A DNA stretch of 64,000 nt from Frigidibacter sp. SD6-1 (lineage in GTDB: Bacteria > Pseudomonadota > Alphaproteobacteria > Rhodobacterales > Rhodobacteraceae). Where the stretch lies: positions 806,001-870,000 of the forward strand of contig NZ_JARJNR010000001.1 of NCBI RefSeq assembly GCF_030143255.1, read 5' to 3'. The notes under the pieces were generated by a model. It did not search any database, had not been told where the DNA came from, and saw only the letters and a list, made by a program, of their open reading frames with translations. A program made the position numbers and the translations under genes. Positions 25,867-34,983 of the stretch are shown here, piece by piece (the stretch's first letter is position 1; each line of letters opens with the position of its first letter).

Positions 25867-26841
25867 CTAACTGTCGCCGGGATGAAGCTCGGCTGCAATG
25901 ATGTCGATGAGGGGGCGGGCCTCGTCGAGAGAAATTCCGGGCCTGAGGCGCGCATCATAAAGCAGCCGGATCATCAGCTCGTCCTGCCGCGTGAGCGTGG
26001 CGAATTCCTGATCGTCGTTGAAGATCGAGGGCCGCGCGCGCGGGCTGTCGTTCACGAGGCCAAGCGCCTGGGCGATCTCCTCCTCGATGCAGGCCTGGCG
26101 CATCAGGTCGGGCAACTCGCCGCGGATCACGGCAAGCGCGCGGTCATAGCGCCCGCTGTCGCCAGCGGTATAGCTGAAGGCGGTGCAGTAGGTGGTGGGC
26201 GCCATGGCGACGACCGACCGGATCGCCGCCTCGGACGTGCCGGGCCGAAAGACGCGGATGCGGGCGCCGAGCGCGCGCCGTTCGGGCGGATTTTCGATCA
26301 GGACGAGGAAGTTCGGCCGGTCGGCGACCAGCCGGATCGGCAGCCCGCTCAGCCGCGAGAGCCGCGCGATATAGCTCTGGATCGCCGAGCGGTCGGCGCG
26401 GCGCTGGTCGAGCGGCACCGAGGCGCCGAACTCGACCGCCAGCCGGATCGGCTGCGCCCAGCGGTGCAGACGGTTCTCGCGGTTGCTGGCGACCAGCCTG
26501 CCGCCGGTTTCGGAAAATTCGTCATGGAAGGCGATGGCCACGACATTGCGGGCGAGGTCCGTGGCGGTGAAGGGCGTGTCCGCCCCGCCGCCATCGGTAC
26601 GCAGCTGACCCCGCGACAGATAGCCCGCCTCGATCCGCGCGTAATAGGCGGTGGCGATTCGCGTTTCGTCGTCGAGCGGGGTCACGGTGGGATCGGGCGG
26701 CGGACTGTCCGTCAGAGCCGGGGCGGGGGGCGCCGCGCCCGGTTCCGGCAGGTCGCATCCGCCAAGCGCGAGCGCCGTGCACAAGACGGCAAAGAGCCCA
26801 CGAAAGGTTCCTGACCCAAGCCCTGTCACCTGATGCCCCAC
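25867..26841 (-). CDS. DUF2927-family lipoprotein
   Basis: The protein has 324 residues. A lipoprotein signal ends in LALGGC (Cys at about residue 29), so it should be lipid-anchored, probably to the outer membrane. The C-terminal region QACIEEEIAQALGLVNDS, SIFNDDQEFATLTRQDEL and LLYDARLRPG is characteristic of DUF2927, a family common in Rhodobacterales with no proven function. The start is GTG at 26841, and a second GTG at 26829 is equally possible. It lies 24 nt before the SPFH gene on the same strand. Confidence 0.82.
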   Translation of the reverse strand: MGHQVTGLGSGTFRGLFAVLCTALALGGCDLPEPGAAPPAPALTDSPPPDPTVTPLDDETRIATAYYARIEAGYLSRGQLRTDGGGADTPFTATDLARNVVAIAFHDEFSETGGRLVASNRENRLHRWAQPIRLAVEFGASVPLDQRRADRSAIQSYIARLSRLSGLPIRLVADRPNFLVLIENPPERRALGARIRVFRPGTSEAAIRSVVAMAPTTYCTAFSYTAGDSGRYDRALAVIRGELPDLMRQACIEEEIAQALGLVNDSPRARPSIFNDDQEFATLTRQDELMIRLLYDARLRPGISLDEARPLIDIIAAELHPGDS

Positions 26842-26940
26842 CCCAAGCGCCCGCCTTCTTCGCCCGCCTCATTCTGCGGGCGCACTCTGCCACGCCGGAT
26901 GGCCAAGGCCAAGCCGCTCCGCGGGTAGGATTAGGTGCGA

Positions 26941-28611
26941 TCAGCCCTTCCGGGGCTTGTCGCCACCGGGTTTCGGTCTTGGGCCACGCGCAGGCCGGTC
27001 TGCTCCGCCGCCCGACCTGAAACCGCCACCGCTGCCGCCCTTGCCGGCTGCCTTCGGCTTGCCGCCGCTGGCAAAGCCGCGCCCCTCGCCCCGGGGACGG
27101 TCGCCAGCCTTGTCGCCCGCCTTGGCAGAAGGTTTTCCACGGGGCGCCGCGCGGTCACCGAAGGACCGCCCCGCGCCGCCGCGCCCGCCCGAGGCGCCGC
27201 CTGCCCGGTCGCCGAATTTGCCTTCGCCCCTCGGACCACGCGACGGGCGCTCGCCTGCGGCGCCGTCGCGCGCGGGGCCTTTTCCGCCGCTGCGGTTCGG
27301 TCCGCCAAAACTCTTGCGCTCGCCTTGGCCCTTGTGGTCACCACGTCCACCGGGCTTGCTGTCGCGATCCTCGCGGCGGCCGCCGAAACTGCGGGCAGGT
27401 CTGTCGCCGTCGCGCGCCCCGGCCTTGCGCGGCGGGCGGTCGCCCTTCGGGCCGCCGCGACGTTCGCCAGCACCGTGACCCCGATCTGCACCCCGATCCG
27501 CACCCCGATCGGCACCGGGCCCGGAGCCATGGCGGGGCTTGCGCGGCCTGTCCGTGCGCTCACCCGCTGCCCCTTCGGAAGACGCCTGTCTGGGGCCGCG
27601 TGGCGCGAACCCTTCGGCAGGGCGGCCGAAGGACTTGCGCGGGCCGCCTTCAGCAAAAGCGCCCCTTGGCTTGCGGTCACCCTCGCCACGCGCGGCGCCG
27701 AATTCCCGGCGCTCGGGCCTGTCCCCGCCACGGTCTCCACCACGGTCGCCGCCGCGATCGTCGCGCCGCGCCGGTCCGCGACCACCCGGCCGCTCGCTGC
27801 GCCCGTGCGGGCCCGCGCCCGGCTTGCGGGCAGCCCGCTCGCCGCGTCCGCGTCCGGCCTCTTCATCCTCTGGCCGGGCGGGCTTCTCGCCGAGTTGGTC
27901 GCGCAGGACCCGCGCTTTCACCTCGATCACCTCGCCCGGCTTCATCTCGTTCAGCCGGAACGGGCCGTAGCTGACCCGGATCAGCCGGTTCACCGTCAGG
28001 CCCACCTCGGCCATCGCCCGGCGGACCTCGCGGTTCTTGCCCTCGCGCAGGCCGACCGTCAGCCAGGCATTCGCCCCCTGCTGGCGGTCGAGATGGATTT
28101 CCATCGGCTGGAATTCCTCGCCGTCAATGGTGATGCCGCGCTTCAGCGGATCGAAAGTGGCCTCGTTCGGCCGCCCGTTCACCCGCACCCGGTATTTCCT
28201 GAGCCAGCCGGTCGAGGGCAGTTCCAGCTTCCGCTTCAGCTCGCCGTCGTTCGTCAGCAGCAGCAGCCCCTCGGAATTGAGGTCGAGGCGGCCGACCGAC
28301 ATTACCCGCGGCATGCCGTCGGGCAGGCTTTCGAACACGGTCTGGCGGCCCTTTTCGTCCTTCTCGGAGGTCACAAGACCGAGCGGCTTGTAGTAAAGCC
28401 AGACCCGCGCGGGTTGCGGCGCGTCGATCGGCTTGCCGTCGAGCGTCACCCGGTCGCCCGGCAGGACGTCGAGCGCGGGCGAGGTGACCTTCTTGCCGTT
28501 GACCGATACCCGGCCCTCGACGATCAGCCGTTCGGCATCGCGGCGCGAGGCGACGCCGGCGCGGGCCATGACTTTGGCGATCCGGTCGCCGGTTTCGGGT
28601 CTGTCGGTCAT
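26941..28611 (-). CDS. rluB: 23S rRNA pseudouridine synthase RluB-like with long Arg/Gly-rich tail
   Basis: The protein has 556 residues, against about 290 for typical RluB. Residues 1-60 are an S4 RNA-binding domain (DRIAKVMARAGVASRRDAER). The catalytic domain has SVGRLDLNSEGLLLLTNDGE with the essential Asp, and REGKNREVRRAMAEVGL. From about residue 245 to the end the protein is low complexity, built of Arg, Gly, Asp, Lys and Pro (RGGDRGGDRGGDR). This tail probably binds RNA nonspecifically. The gene symbol rests on the closest subfamily. Confidence 0.9.
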   Translation of the reverse strand: MTDRPETGDRIAKVMARAGVASRRDAERLIVEGRVSVNGKKVTSPALDVLPGDRVTLDGKPIDAPQPARVWLYYKPLGLVTSEKDEKGRQTVFESLPDGMPRVMSVGRLDLNSEGLLLLTNDGELKRKLELPSTGWLRKYRVRVNGRPNEATFDPLKRGITIDGEEFQPMEIHLDRQQGANAWLTVGLREGKNREVRRAMAEVGLTVNRLIRVSYGPFRLNEMKPGEVIEVKARVLRDQLGEKPARPEDEEAGRGRGERAARKPGAGPHGRSERPGGRGPARRDDRGGDRGGDRGGDRPERREFGAARGEGDRKPRGAFAEGGPRKSFGRPAEGFAPRGPRQASSEGAAGERTDRPRKPRHGSGPGADRGADRGADRGHGAGERRGGPKGDRPPRKAGARDGDRPARSFGGRREDRDSKPGGRGDHKGQGERKSFGGPNRSGGKGPARDGAAGERPSRGPRGEGKFGDRAGGASGGRGGAGRSFGDRAAPRGKPSAKAGDKAGDRPRGEGRGFASGGKPKAAGKGGSGGGFRSGGGADRPARGPRPKPGGDKPRKG

Positions 28612-28730
28612 GGCCTACTCTATCGTTCGGGGGGCAACGAGGAAAGCGCCCCCATACAGGGCTTTTGCCCCCCCGTGAAGGCTTGATCGGCAGGCCTTGA
28701 TTGCGCGGGCCGCGCGGGGCATCAGGGGGC

Positions 28731-29183
28731 ATGAGCGATTTTCGCAGTCAGATGGAGGCGGCGCTGGCCGAGGCGCGGGCGGCGGCCGGGCGCGGCGAGG
28801 TGCCGGTGGGCGCGGTCGTGGTGGCGCCGGGCGGGCGGGTCGTGGCGGCGGCAGGCAACCGCACGCGCGAACTGAGCGATCCGACGGCGCATGCCGAGAT
28901 GCTGGCGCTGCGTGCCGCCTGCGCGGCTGCAGGCAGCGAGCGGCTGGAGGGTCACGACCTCTACGTCACGCTCGAACCCTGTCCGATGTGCGCGGCGGCG
29001 ATTTCCTTCGCGCGGATACGCAGGCTTTACTACGGGGCGTCCGATCCCAAGTCGGGCGGCGTCGCCCAGGGCGCGCGGGTCTTCGATCATCCGCAGTGCC
29101 ATCACCGGCCCGAGGTCTATGACGGGATCGCAGGCGCCGAGGCCGGACAAATGCTGACGGACTTTTTCGCCCATCGCCGTTGA
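28731..29183 (+). CDS. tadA: tRNA-specific adenosine deaminase
   Basis: The protein has 150 residues, full length. It converts A34 to inosine in tRNA-Arg(ACG). The zinc site has THAEMLALRAA-type sequence (here PTAHAEMLALRA, with His and catalytic Glu) and EPCPMCAAAI (two Cys). The C-terminal FDHPQCHHRPEVYDG helps anticodon binding. The start at 28731 is preceded by CAGGGGG. An in-frame upstream ATG at 28701 adds non-family sequence. Confidence 0.96.
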   Translation: MSDFRSQMEAALAEARAAAGRGEVPVGAVVVAPGGRVVAAAGNRTRELSDPTAHAEMLALRAACAAAGSERLEGHDLYVTLEPCPMCAAAISFARIRRLYYGASDPKSGGVAQGARVFDHPQCHHRPEVYDGIAGAEAGQMLTDFFAHRR

Positions 29184-29322
29184 CAGGGCGGTCGCCGCGG
29201 GATTGTGGCGGTTCGGGCACATACAATCGGCCGCATGCGCAAGGTACAATCCCGTGCTTTGTAGCGTTGTGATTCCGTGTATTGTGCACGCAGGTCGCAG
29301 CTCAAAGAGAAGGAGGCGCGAG

Positions 29323-29424
29323 ATGAATGCATTTCTGATCCATACGCGCCTTTGGGAGCAGACCGGAGCCTATTGCGCCGACGGGGTAACCCTCAGCGCC
29401 GCACAGGGCTCGCGCCGCGGCTAA
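29323..29424 (+). CDS. Candidate 33-residue small protein with strong ribosome site
   Basis: AAGGAGG ends about 9 bases before an ATG opening a 33-codon frame (MNAFLIHTRLWEQTGAY...). I recognise no family. The strong ribosome site is the main evidence. The stretch 29184-29322 before it holds three ATTGT/ACAAT cores exactly 22 bp apart (29202, 29224, 29246), a possible promoter or operator region. The stretch 29425-29583 shows no gene. It could also be a translated leader for the DUF1127 gene. Confidence 0.45.
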   Translation: MNAFLIHTRLWEQTGAYCADGVTLSAAQGSRRG

Positions 29425-29583
29425 GGCGCCAGCGACGGCACCGGAACCGACCCGGCCGTCACCTTTACCACCCAACCTCTAACGCCCCCGGCCCGGTAGC
29501 TTCGCGTCTTCGCACGCGCGCTTTCCGGTCCATCCATTGACCCTACACCAGAGGACCAGTGCCAGACCGGCCTGGACAGATCC

Positions 29584-29814
29584 ATGAACGCACAATTCAT
29601 TGCCCCTAACGAACGGCCGCCCTTCGCCGTCATCGACGGTCTCATCGCCGAATATGGTGTCTGGCGTACGCTCGGCGCCGTCGTCGGCGCCATCCTGGCC
29701 CGCGACCGCAGGGTGGCGCGCCGGATGAATTACGAGCTGAACGCGCATCTGCAGCGCGACATCGGGCTGGAGCCTGACGTGCGCGCCCCGAAATACTGGG
29801 AGCTTCGGCTGTGA
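29584..29814 (+). CDS. DUF1127-family small protein
   Basis: The protein has 76 residues. The C-terminal half (RDRRVARRMNYELNAHLQRDIGLEPD) matches the short DUF1127 motif with the LxRDIGL core. Such Arg-rich small proteins in alphaproteobacteria are stress-induced and some bind RNA or influence phosphate/carbon metabolism. The ribosome site is weak (GGACAG), so translation may be coupled to or controlled by upstream sequence. Confidence 0.72.
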   Translation: MNAQFIAPNERPPFAVIDGLIAEYGVWRTLGAVVGAILARDRRVARRMNYELNAHLQRDIGLEPDVRAPKYWELRL

Positions 29815-29861
29815 TCCGCCCGCGCGGCCGCGCGCCGCCGGGCTGGATGCGATAGGGTGGA

Positions 29862-29889
29862 GCCAAATTTCTTCCCGAAGAAATTTGGC
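29862..29889. terminator. Convergent hairpin, probable bidirectional terminator
   Basis: Arms of 13 bp (GCCAAATTTCTTC and its complement) close on a 2-nt centre. It lies between the DUF1127 gene (+) and the UPF0173 gene (-), which converge. There is no long T-run on either side. Confidence 0.7.
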
Positions 29890-29915
29890 CCCGCCGTCGC
29901 GCCTGCGTCCGGCGG

Positions 29916-30620
29916 TCAGATGTTCGCAGGGATGCGGATCGGCGCCAGCACCTCGGGTTCGATGACCTCGACGCCGGGCAGGCCCGCGACCAGCTCCTCC
30001 GCCGACTGGGCGAGCAGCGGGAAGGTGCGGTAATGGCACGGTATCACGGTGCGGAAGTTGAAATATTTCCGCGCCACCCAGGCCGCGCGCCTCATGTCCA
30101 TCGTATAATGGCCGCCGCAGGCGAGGATGCCGATGTCGGGCGCGTGATATTCGCCCATCCAGCCCATGTCGGCCATGATGTCGGTATCGCCCGAGACATA
30201 GATCGTGTGGCCTTCGCCCGCGATCATGAAGCCGGTCTCGGACCCGGCGGGCACCGGATCGCCGCCCTTGAAATCGACAGAGGAGGAATGGCTCGCATTG
30301 ACCATCGTCACTTTCGCGCCGCCCACATCGACGGTGCCGCCCTTGCCGAAGCCGATCGCCGGCGCCCCCTGACGCTCGAACCATTCCGACAGTTCGTGGA
30401 TGCAGGCGATCGGGATGTTGCCCTCCCTCGCGATCGACAGCGCATTCGCGGCATGATCGCCGTGTCCATGCGTCACGAGGAGATGGGTCGCCCCCGCGAC
30501 CGCCTCTGCCCGCCGCGCCTCGGGGAACATCGGATTGCCGGTCAGCCAGGGGTCGATGAGCAGCACTGCGCCCTCGATCTCGATGCGGAAACCGGAATGG
30601 CCAAGCCAGATGATGTTCAT
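29916..30620 (-). CDS. UPF0173 metallo-beta-lactamase-fold hydrolase
   Basis: The protein has 234 residues. MNIIWLGHSGFRIE is the family start, and THGHGDHAAN is the HxHxDH metal-binding motif. Further metal ligands are in NASHSSS, VSGDTDIMADM and the C-terminal PCHYRTFPLL. It should be a cytoplasmic metal-dependent hydrolase of unknown substrate. A ribosome site AGGGAG precedes the ATG. It is divergent from the ECF sigma gene. Confidence 0.92.
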   Translation of the reverse strand: MNIIWLGHSGFRIEIEGAVLLIDPWLTGNPMFPEARRAEAVAGATHLLVTHGHGDHAANALSIAREGNIPIACIHELSEWFERQGAPAIGFGKGGTVDVGGAKVTMVNASHSSSVDFKGGDPVPAGSETGFMIAGEGHTIYVSGDTDIMADMGWMGEYHAPDIGILACGGHYTMDMRRAAWVARKYFNFRTVIPCHYRTFPLLAQSAEELVAGLPGVEVIEPEVLAPIRIPANI

Positions 30621-30724
30621 GTCGCACTCCCTGATCGCGTCTCGCCGTCGGGCATCAAGTATTTTTGGCCTGGCCAGTGAACTTTTGCGCGGGTCCTGCC
30701 CACCTTATCTGCAAAGGAGCAAGA

Positions 30725-31282
30725 ATGGACGGGCCCGGCAAGGAAAGATTGCGCGATGCGCTTGATATCGCCGCCTGGCGCGGCGGCGAGCGGGCAGCGT
30801 TCGACGATCTGGTGCGCCGCCGCGCGCCCCGGCTTTACGCCCATGCGCGGCGTCTGTCCGACGATGCCGAGGGCGCCCGCGATATCCTGCAGGAGGCCTG
30901 GGCGGAAATCTGGCGCGGGCTTCCCGGCCTCCGGGACGATCTCGCCTTTCTGCCCTGGGCCTATGCGATCACCACCCGCGCCGCCGCGCGTGCGGTCCGG
31001 CGCAGGCAGACGGGCAGGGCGGTCGCCGCCGATCTTGCAGTGCTGGCGCCGCGCACCGCCCCTGCGGTTCAGGCGGAAGCCGCCCATGTCAAGACCATCC
31101 TTGCCCGCTTGCCTGCGCAGGATCGGGCGCTTCTGGCGCTTGCCACGCTCGACGGGCTCACGCTCGTCGAGCTCGCTCAGGCGCTTCACATACCGGTCGG
31201 GACGGTGAAGTCCCGCCTGCATGCCGCGCGGACCCGTCTGCGCGCCCTTCTGGAAGGAGAAGATGATGACCAAGGAACATGA
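30725..31282 (+). CDS. ECF-type RNA polymerase sigma factor
   Basis: The protein has 185 residues. Region 2 is ARRLSDDAEGARDILQEAWAEIWRGL, followed by FLPWAYAITTRAAARAVRR. Region 4 is LPAQDRALLALATLDGLTLVELAQAL with the recognition helix VGTVKSRLHAARTRL. The ATG at 30725 follows AAGGAG. Upstream at 30679 is GAACTTTT, resembling ECF -35 boxes, so autoregulation is possible. It overlaps the DUF6768 gene by 20 nt. Confidence 0.92.
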   Translation: MDGPGKERLRDALDIAAWRGGERAAFDDLVRRRAPRLYAHARRLSDDAEGARDILQEAWAEIWRGLPGLRDDLAFLPWAYAITTRAAARAVRRRQTGRAVAADLAVLAPRTAPAVQAEAAHVKTILARLPAQDRALLALATLDGLTLVELAQALHIPVGTVKSRLHAARTRLRALLEGEDDDQGT

Positions 31283-31634
31283 TCGCGCCAACGAGGCGCG
31301 GATGACCGAGCTTCTGGGCGAGGAGGATCGCGCCTTGACGGCCGAGTTCGAGGAAAGGCCCTTCGTCGCCGAGGCATTCGGCCTCTTTTCCGGGCGCAAC
31401 GGCTGGGTCGCCGCCGTGACCATGGCATCCCAGATCGCGATGTTCCTCGCCGCCGTCTGGTGCGGCTGGCATTTCTTTCGCGAGACCGACCTGCTTGCCG
31501 CCCTGAAATGGGGGCTTTCGGGGGCCACGCTCCTCATCCTCGCGACCGTGGTGAAGATGGCGCTTCTGCCGATGATGCAGGCCAACCGCATCCTGCGCGC
31601 GCTGCGTGCGCTGGAAGGCCTTGCGCGGCACTGA
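31263..31634 (+). CDS. DUF6768-type small membrane protein linked to ECF sigma factor
   Basis: The protein has 123 residues. A short charged N-terminus (ARMTELLGEEDRALTAEFEE) is followed by two membrane helices (VAAVTMASQIAMFLAAVWCGW and LSGATLLILATVVKMALL). Genes of this type occur behind ECF sigma genes in alphaproteobacteria. I infer a regulatory partner, possibly anti-sigma-like. GGAAGGAGAAG precedes tandem ATG codons at 31263 and 31266, and either may be used. Confidence 0.75.
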   Translation: MMTKEHDRANEARMTELLGEEDRALTAEFEERPFVAEAFGLFSGRNGWVAAVTMASQIAMFLAAVWCGWHFFRETDLLAALKWGLSGATLLILATVVKMALLPMMQANRILRALRALEGLARH

Positions 31635-31721
31635 GCCCCTTCCACCGCTTGCAGCTTCGGGCGGGGGCGGCTAAACCCGCGCGCAGTCGAAAGCCTATCA
31701 GGAACGGATGGAGTTTGCCCC

Positions 31722-32009
31722 ATGTCGATCGACAAGGACACGGCGCGGAAAGTGGCGCATCTGGCGCGGATCGCGGTCAGGGAGGAAGACCTGCCCGCGC
31801 TCGCCGGTGAGCTTTCGGCGGTTCTGGCCTTCATGGAGCAGCTGAACGAGGTGGATGTAACCGGCGTGGAGCCGATGACCTCGGTCACGCCGATGCGGCT
31901 GAAGCGCCGGGTCGATGAGGTGACGGACGGGGGTATCCAGGCGCAGGTCCTGAAGAACGCACCCGATGCCCGCGAAGGCTTCTTCGCGGTGCCGAAAGTG
32001 GTCGAGTGA
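31722..32009 (+). CDS. gatC: Asp/Glu-tRNA amidotransferase subunit C
   Basis: The protein has 95 residues, full length. [39 protein letters not shown] and the [11 protein letters not shown] end are diagnostic. It stabilises GatA in the GatCAB complex that makes Gln-tRNA (and Asn-tRNA). gatA starts 11 nt downstream. gatB is not within the visible operon. Confidence 0.97.
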   Translation: MSIDKDTARKVAHLARIAVREEDLPALAGELSAVLAFMEQLNEVDVTGVEPMTSVTPMRLKRRVDEVTDGGIQAQVLKNAPDAREGFFAVPKVVE

Positions 32010-32020
32010 GGGGGGGGACG

Positions 32021-33508
32021 ATGAGCGAATTGAACAATCTGACCATCGCCGAGGCCCGCGACGCGCTGCGCAAGGGCGAAACCAGCGCGACCGACCTGAC
32101 CATGGCCTGCCTGACCGCCATCGACGCGGCCGACGGGCTGAATGCCTTCGTCCACAAGACGCCCACGCTCGCGCTCGATCAGGCGCGGGCGGCGGATGCG
32201 CGGCTGAAGGCGGGCGAGGCGCCCGCAATGTGCGGCATTCCCCTGGGCATCAAGGATCTGTTCTGCACCAAGGGCGTGCCCTCGCAGGCGGCCTCGAATA
32301 TCCTCGCAGGCTTCAAGCCCGAATATGAATCGACTGTGACGGCGAAGCTTTTCGACGCGGGCGCGGTGATGCTCGGCAAGCTGAACATGGACGAATTCGC
32401 CATGGGCTCGTCGAACGAGACCTCCTGCTATGGCAACGCCGTCAACCCCTGGCGCCGTCAGGGCTCGAACGTCGCGCTGACGCCGGGCGGCTCGTCGGGC
32501 GGGTCGGCGGCCGCCGTCGCCGCCGATCTCTGCCTTGCCGCGACCGGCACCGACACCGGCGGCTCGATCCGCCAGCCCGCCGCCTTCACCGGCATCACCG
32601 GGATCAAGCCGACCTATGGCCGCGTCTCGCGCTGGGGCATCGTCGCCTTCGCCTCCTCGCTCGATCAGGCCGGGCCGATGACCAAAACGGTCCGCGACGC
32701 GGCGATCATGCTGCAGGCGATGTCCGGGCATGACCCGAAGGATTCGACCTCAGCCGATCTGGCGGTGCCGGATTTCGAAGCGGCGCTGACCGGAGACATT
32801 CGCGGCAAGAAGATCGGCATCCCCCGCGAATACCGCATGGACGGGATGCCGGAAGAGATCGAAAAGCTCTGGGCCGACGGCACCGCGATGATGAAGGACG
32901 CAGGCGCCGAGATCGTCGATATCTCGCTGCCGCACACCAAATACGCGCTGCCTGCCTATTATGTGGTGGCGCCTGCCGAGGCCTCCTCGAACCTCGCCCG
33001 TTATGACGGCGTGCGTTACGGCCACCGGGCGAAGCTCGCCCAGGGCGACGGCATCACCGAAATGTATGAAAAGACCCGCGCCGAGGGCTTCGGCCACGAG
33101 GTCCAGCGCCGGGTGATGATCGGTACCTACGTGCTGTCGGCGGGTTTCTACGACGCCTACTACAACCGCGCCCGCAAGGTGCGCGCCCTGATCAAGCGCG
33201 ATTTCGAAACCGTCTTCGCCGACGGGATAGACGCGATCCTGACACCCGCGACGCCGTCGGCCGCCTTCGGTCTGGGCGAGATGGCGGATGCCGATCCCGT
33301 CGCCATGTATCTCAACGACGTCTTCACGGTGACGGTGAACCTTGCCGGTCTTCCCGGCGTCGCGGTGCCTGCCGGGCTCGATGCGCAGGGTTTGCCCCTC
33401 GGGCTCCAGCTGATCGGGCGGCCGTGGGAAGAGGGCGATCTTCTGAATCACGCCTATGTGCTGGAGCGCGCCGCTGGCTTTGTTTCCAAGCCCGGCAAAT
33501 GGTGGTAA
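32021..33508 (+). CDS. gatA: Asp/Glu-tRNA amidotransferase subunit A
   Basis: The protein has 495 residues. It is the amidase that frees ammonia from Gln. The Ser-cisSer-Lys triad is visible: GIKDLFC (Lys), [18 protein letters not shown] (cis-Ser) and [15 protein letters not shown] (nucleophile Ser). C-terminal [15 protein letters not shown] and [14 protein letters not shown] are conserved. GGGGGGGAC precedes the ATG. It is paired with gatC. Confidence 0.98.
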   Translation: MSELNNLTIAEARDALRKGETSATDLTMACLTAIDAADGLNAFVHKTPTLALDQARAADARLKAGEAPAMCGIPLGIKDLFCTKGVPSQAASNILAGFKPEYESTVTAKLFDAGAVMLGKLNMDEFAMGSSNETSCYGNAVNPWRRQGSNVALTPGGSSGGSAAAVAADLCLAATGTDTGGSIRQPAAFTGITGIKPTYGRVSRWGIVAFASSLDQAGPMTKTVRDAAIMLQAMSGHDPKDSTSADLAVPDFEAALTGDIRGKKIGIPREYRMDGMPEEIEKLWADGTAMMKDAGAEIVDISLPHTKYALPAYYVVAPAEASSNLARYDGVRYGHRAKLAQGDGITEMYEKTRAEGFGHEVQRRVMIGTYVLSAGFYDAYYNRARKVRALIKRDFETVFADGIDAILTPATPSAAFGLGEMADADPVAMYLNDVFTVTVNLAGLPGVAVPAGLDAQGLPLGLQLIGRPWEEGDLLNHAYVLERAAGFVSKPGKWW

Positions 33509-33543
33509 GGGGCGCTTCAAGCGTGTCTTTCGAAGGTTTTGCG

Positions 33544-34278
33544 ATGTCAGTTCGCCTGTCTCTGCCGGTGCTTGGTTCCGTTGTCCTGCTCGGGGCCTGT
33601 GTGACGCCGGAGCATCTGCAGCCGCAGCAGACCACCGGCTTCGGGGCCGGGGCCACCGGCTATGGCGCCTATGTGCCTGCGCCGGCCTCGCAGCCCGCCG
33701 GCACCTATGCGCCGGCGACCGCCCTGCCGCCCTCGGGTGCGGCGACCGGCGCGATTCCGTCGTCCGAGATCAATCAGGCGCTGTTCGGCACTCAGCCCGC
33801 ACAAGGCACCGCACCGGTCGCGACCTATCCGGCGGCGACGGCCCCGGCCGCTCAGCCCGTCGTGACAGTCGATCCGACCGCCAGCGCCTCGACGTCTCTC
33901 TCCGACGAGCAGGATTTCAGCGCCGTTTCCTCGCGCGAGACCATCGAAAGCGACAAGGCGCGGATCGAGGCCAACAAGGCGCAATATGTCCAGATCCAGC
34001 CCGGCGCGCTGCCCGAACGTCCGGGCGAGGCGACCTCTGCCGTCGTGGCCTATGTTCTCTCGGCGCCGAACGGGCTTGGCCAGCCGATCTATGACCGCCG
34101 CTCGGTGAAGGCCGAGGATCATCAGCGCGCCTGCCAGAATTACACCAGTGACGAATCCGCCCAGGAAGCCTTCCTCAAGGCGGGCGGACCCAAGCGCGAT
34201 CCCAAGAAGCTCGATCCCGACGGCGACGGCTATGCCTGCGGCTTCGACCCGACGCCCTACCGCAACGCCGGAAACTGA
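33544..34278 (+). CDS. Lipoprotein with Excalibur-like C-terminus
   Basis: The protein has 244 residues. The lipobox is VLLGAC (Cys at residue 19). A long Ala/Pro/Gly/Gln linker fills the middle, then a compact end with DHQRACQNYTSDESAQEAF and DPDGDGYACGFDPTPYR, which resembles the Excalibur calcium-binding loop DxDxDGxxC. It is anchored in the outer or inner membrane, with unknown role. It lies 35 nt after gatA and 12 nt before an amidase, which suggests a cell-envelope setting. Confidence 0.8.
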   Translation: MSVRLSLPVLGSVVLLGACVTPEHLQPQQTTGFGAGATGYGAYVPAPASQPAGTYAPATALPPSGAATGAIPSSEINQALFGTQPAQGTAPVATYPAATAPAAQPVVTVDPTASASTSLSDEQDFSAVSSRETIESDKARIEANKAQYVQIQPGALPERPGEATSAVVAYVLSAPNGLGQPIYDRRSVKAEDHQRACQNYTSDESAQEAFLKAGGPKRDPKKLDPDGDGYACGFDPTPYRNAGN

Positions 34279-34290
34279 GCGGGCGCGCCG

Positions 34291-34974
34291 GTGACGCTGC
34301 GGCCGCTGCCCTCCCCGAACTTCGGCGAACGGCGGGGCGGCGCGCGGCCCGATCTGGTGGTGATCCATTATACGGCGATGCCGACGGCCGCCGAGGCGCG
34401 GGCGCGGCTCTGTGACCCGGCGGCGGAAGTGTCTGCCCATTGGCTGATTGCCGAGGACGGGACGGTCGAGCAGCTCGTGGACGAGAGCTGCCGTGCCTGG
34501 CATGCCGGGGCAGGGGCCTGGGGTTCAGTGACGGACGTGAATTCCCGCTCGATCGGCATCGAGCTGGCCAACGCGGGCGACGCACCCTTCCCCGAGCCGC
34601 AGATGGCGGCGCTGGAAGGGCTGCTCGCGGCGATCCTCGCGCGCTGGTCGATCCGGCCCGAACGGGTGGTCGGCCATTCCGACATGGCGCCGGGGCGCAA
34701 GCGCGACCCCGGCCCGCGCTTCGACTGGCGGCGGCTGGCGCTGCAGGGTCTGTCGGTCTGGCCGGGCGCCTCCGGCGCTGGGTGGACGCCCGGGCCGCTT
34801 CGCGGCGCGCTGGACGCCTTCGGCTATCCGGAGGTGGGTGATGATATCCTGCTTGCCGCCTTCCGGCTTCGCTTCCGCCCCTGGGCGGACGGGCCGGAGG
34901 ATGCGGAGGACCGGGCGCTTGCCGCCGACCTCGCCCGCCGCTTTCCCGTTGACGGCGGCGGGAGGAGCGCCTAA
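34291..34974 (+). CDS. N-acetylmuramoyl-L-alanine amidase (Amidase_2, AmpD-like)
   Basis: The protein has 227 residues, with GTG start. DLVVIHYTAMPTAAEA holds the first zinc His, and VSAHWLIAEDGTVEQLVDE and RAWHAG are conserved. VGHSDMAPGRKRDPGPRFDW holds the second His and the Asp/Lys active-site end. It cleaves the muramoyl-peptide bond. No signal peptide is visible, so a cytoplasmic anhydromuropeptide-recycling role like AmpD is likely. Confidence 0.92.
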   Translation: MTLRPLPSPNFGERRGGARPDLVVIHYTAMPTAAEARARLCDPAAEVSAHWLIAEDGTVEQLVDESCRAWHAGAGAWGSVTDVNSRSIGIELANAGDAPFPEPQMAALEGLLAAILARWSIRPERVVGHSDMAPGRKRDPGPRFDWRRLALQGLSVWPGASGAGWTPGPLRGALDAFGYPEVGDDILLAAFRLRFRPWADGPEDAEDRALAADLARRFPVDGGGRSA

Positions 34975-34983
34975 CTCGACAGC

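Noticed and set aside
23992-26814. 940-codon frame on the + strand
   Set aside because: It lies over three minus-strand genes with clear domains (zinc ribbons, SPFH, DUF2927). The product is low-complexity.
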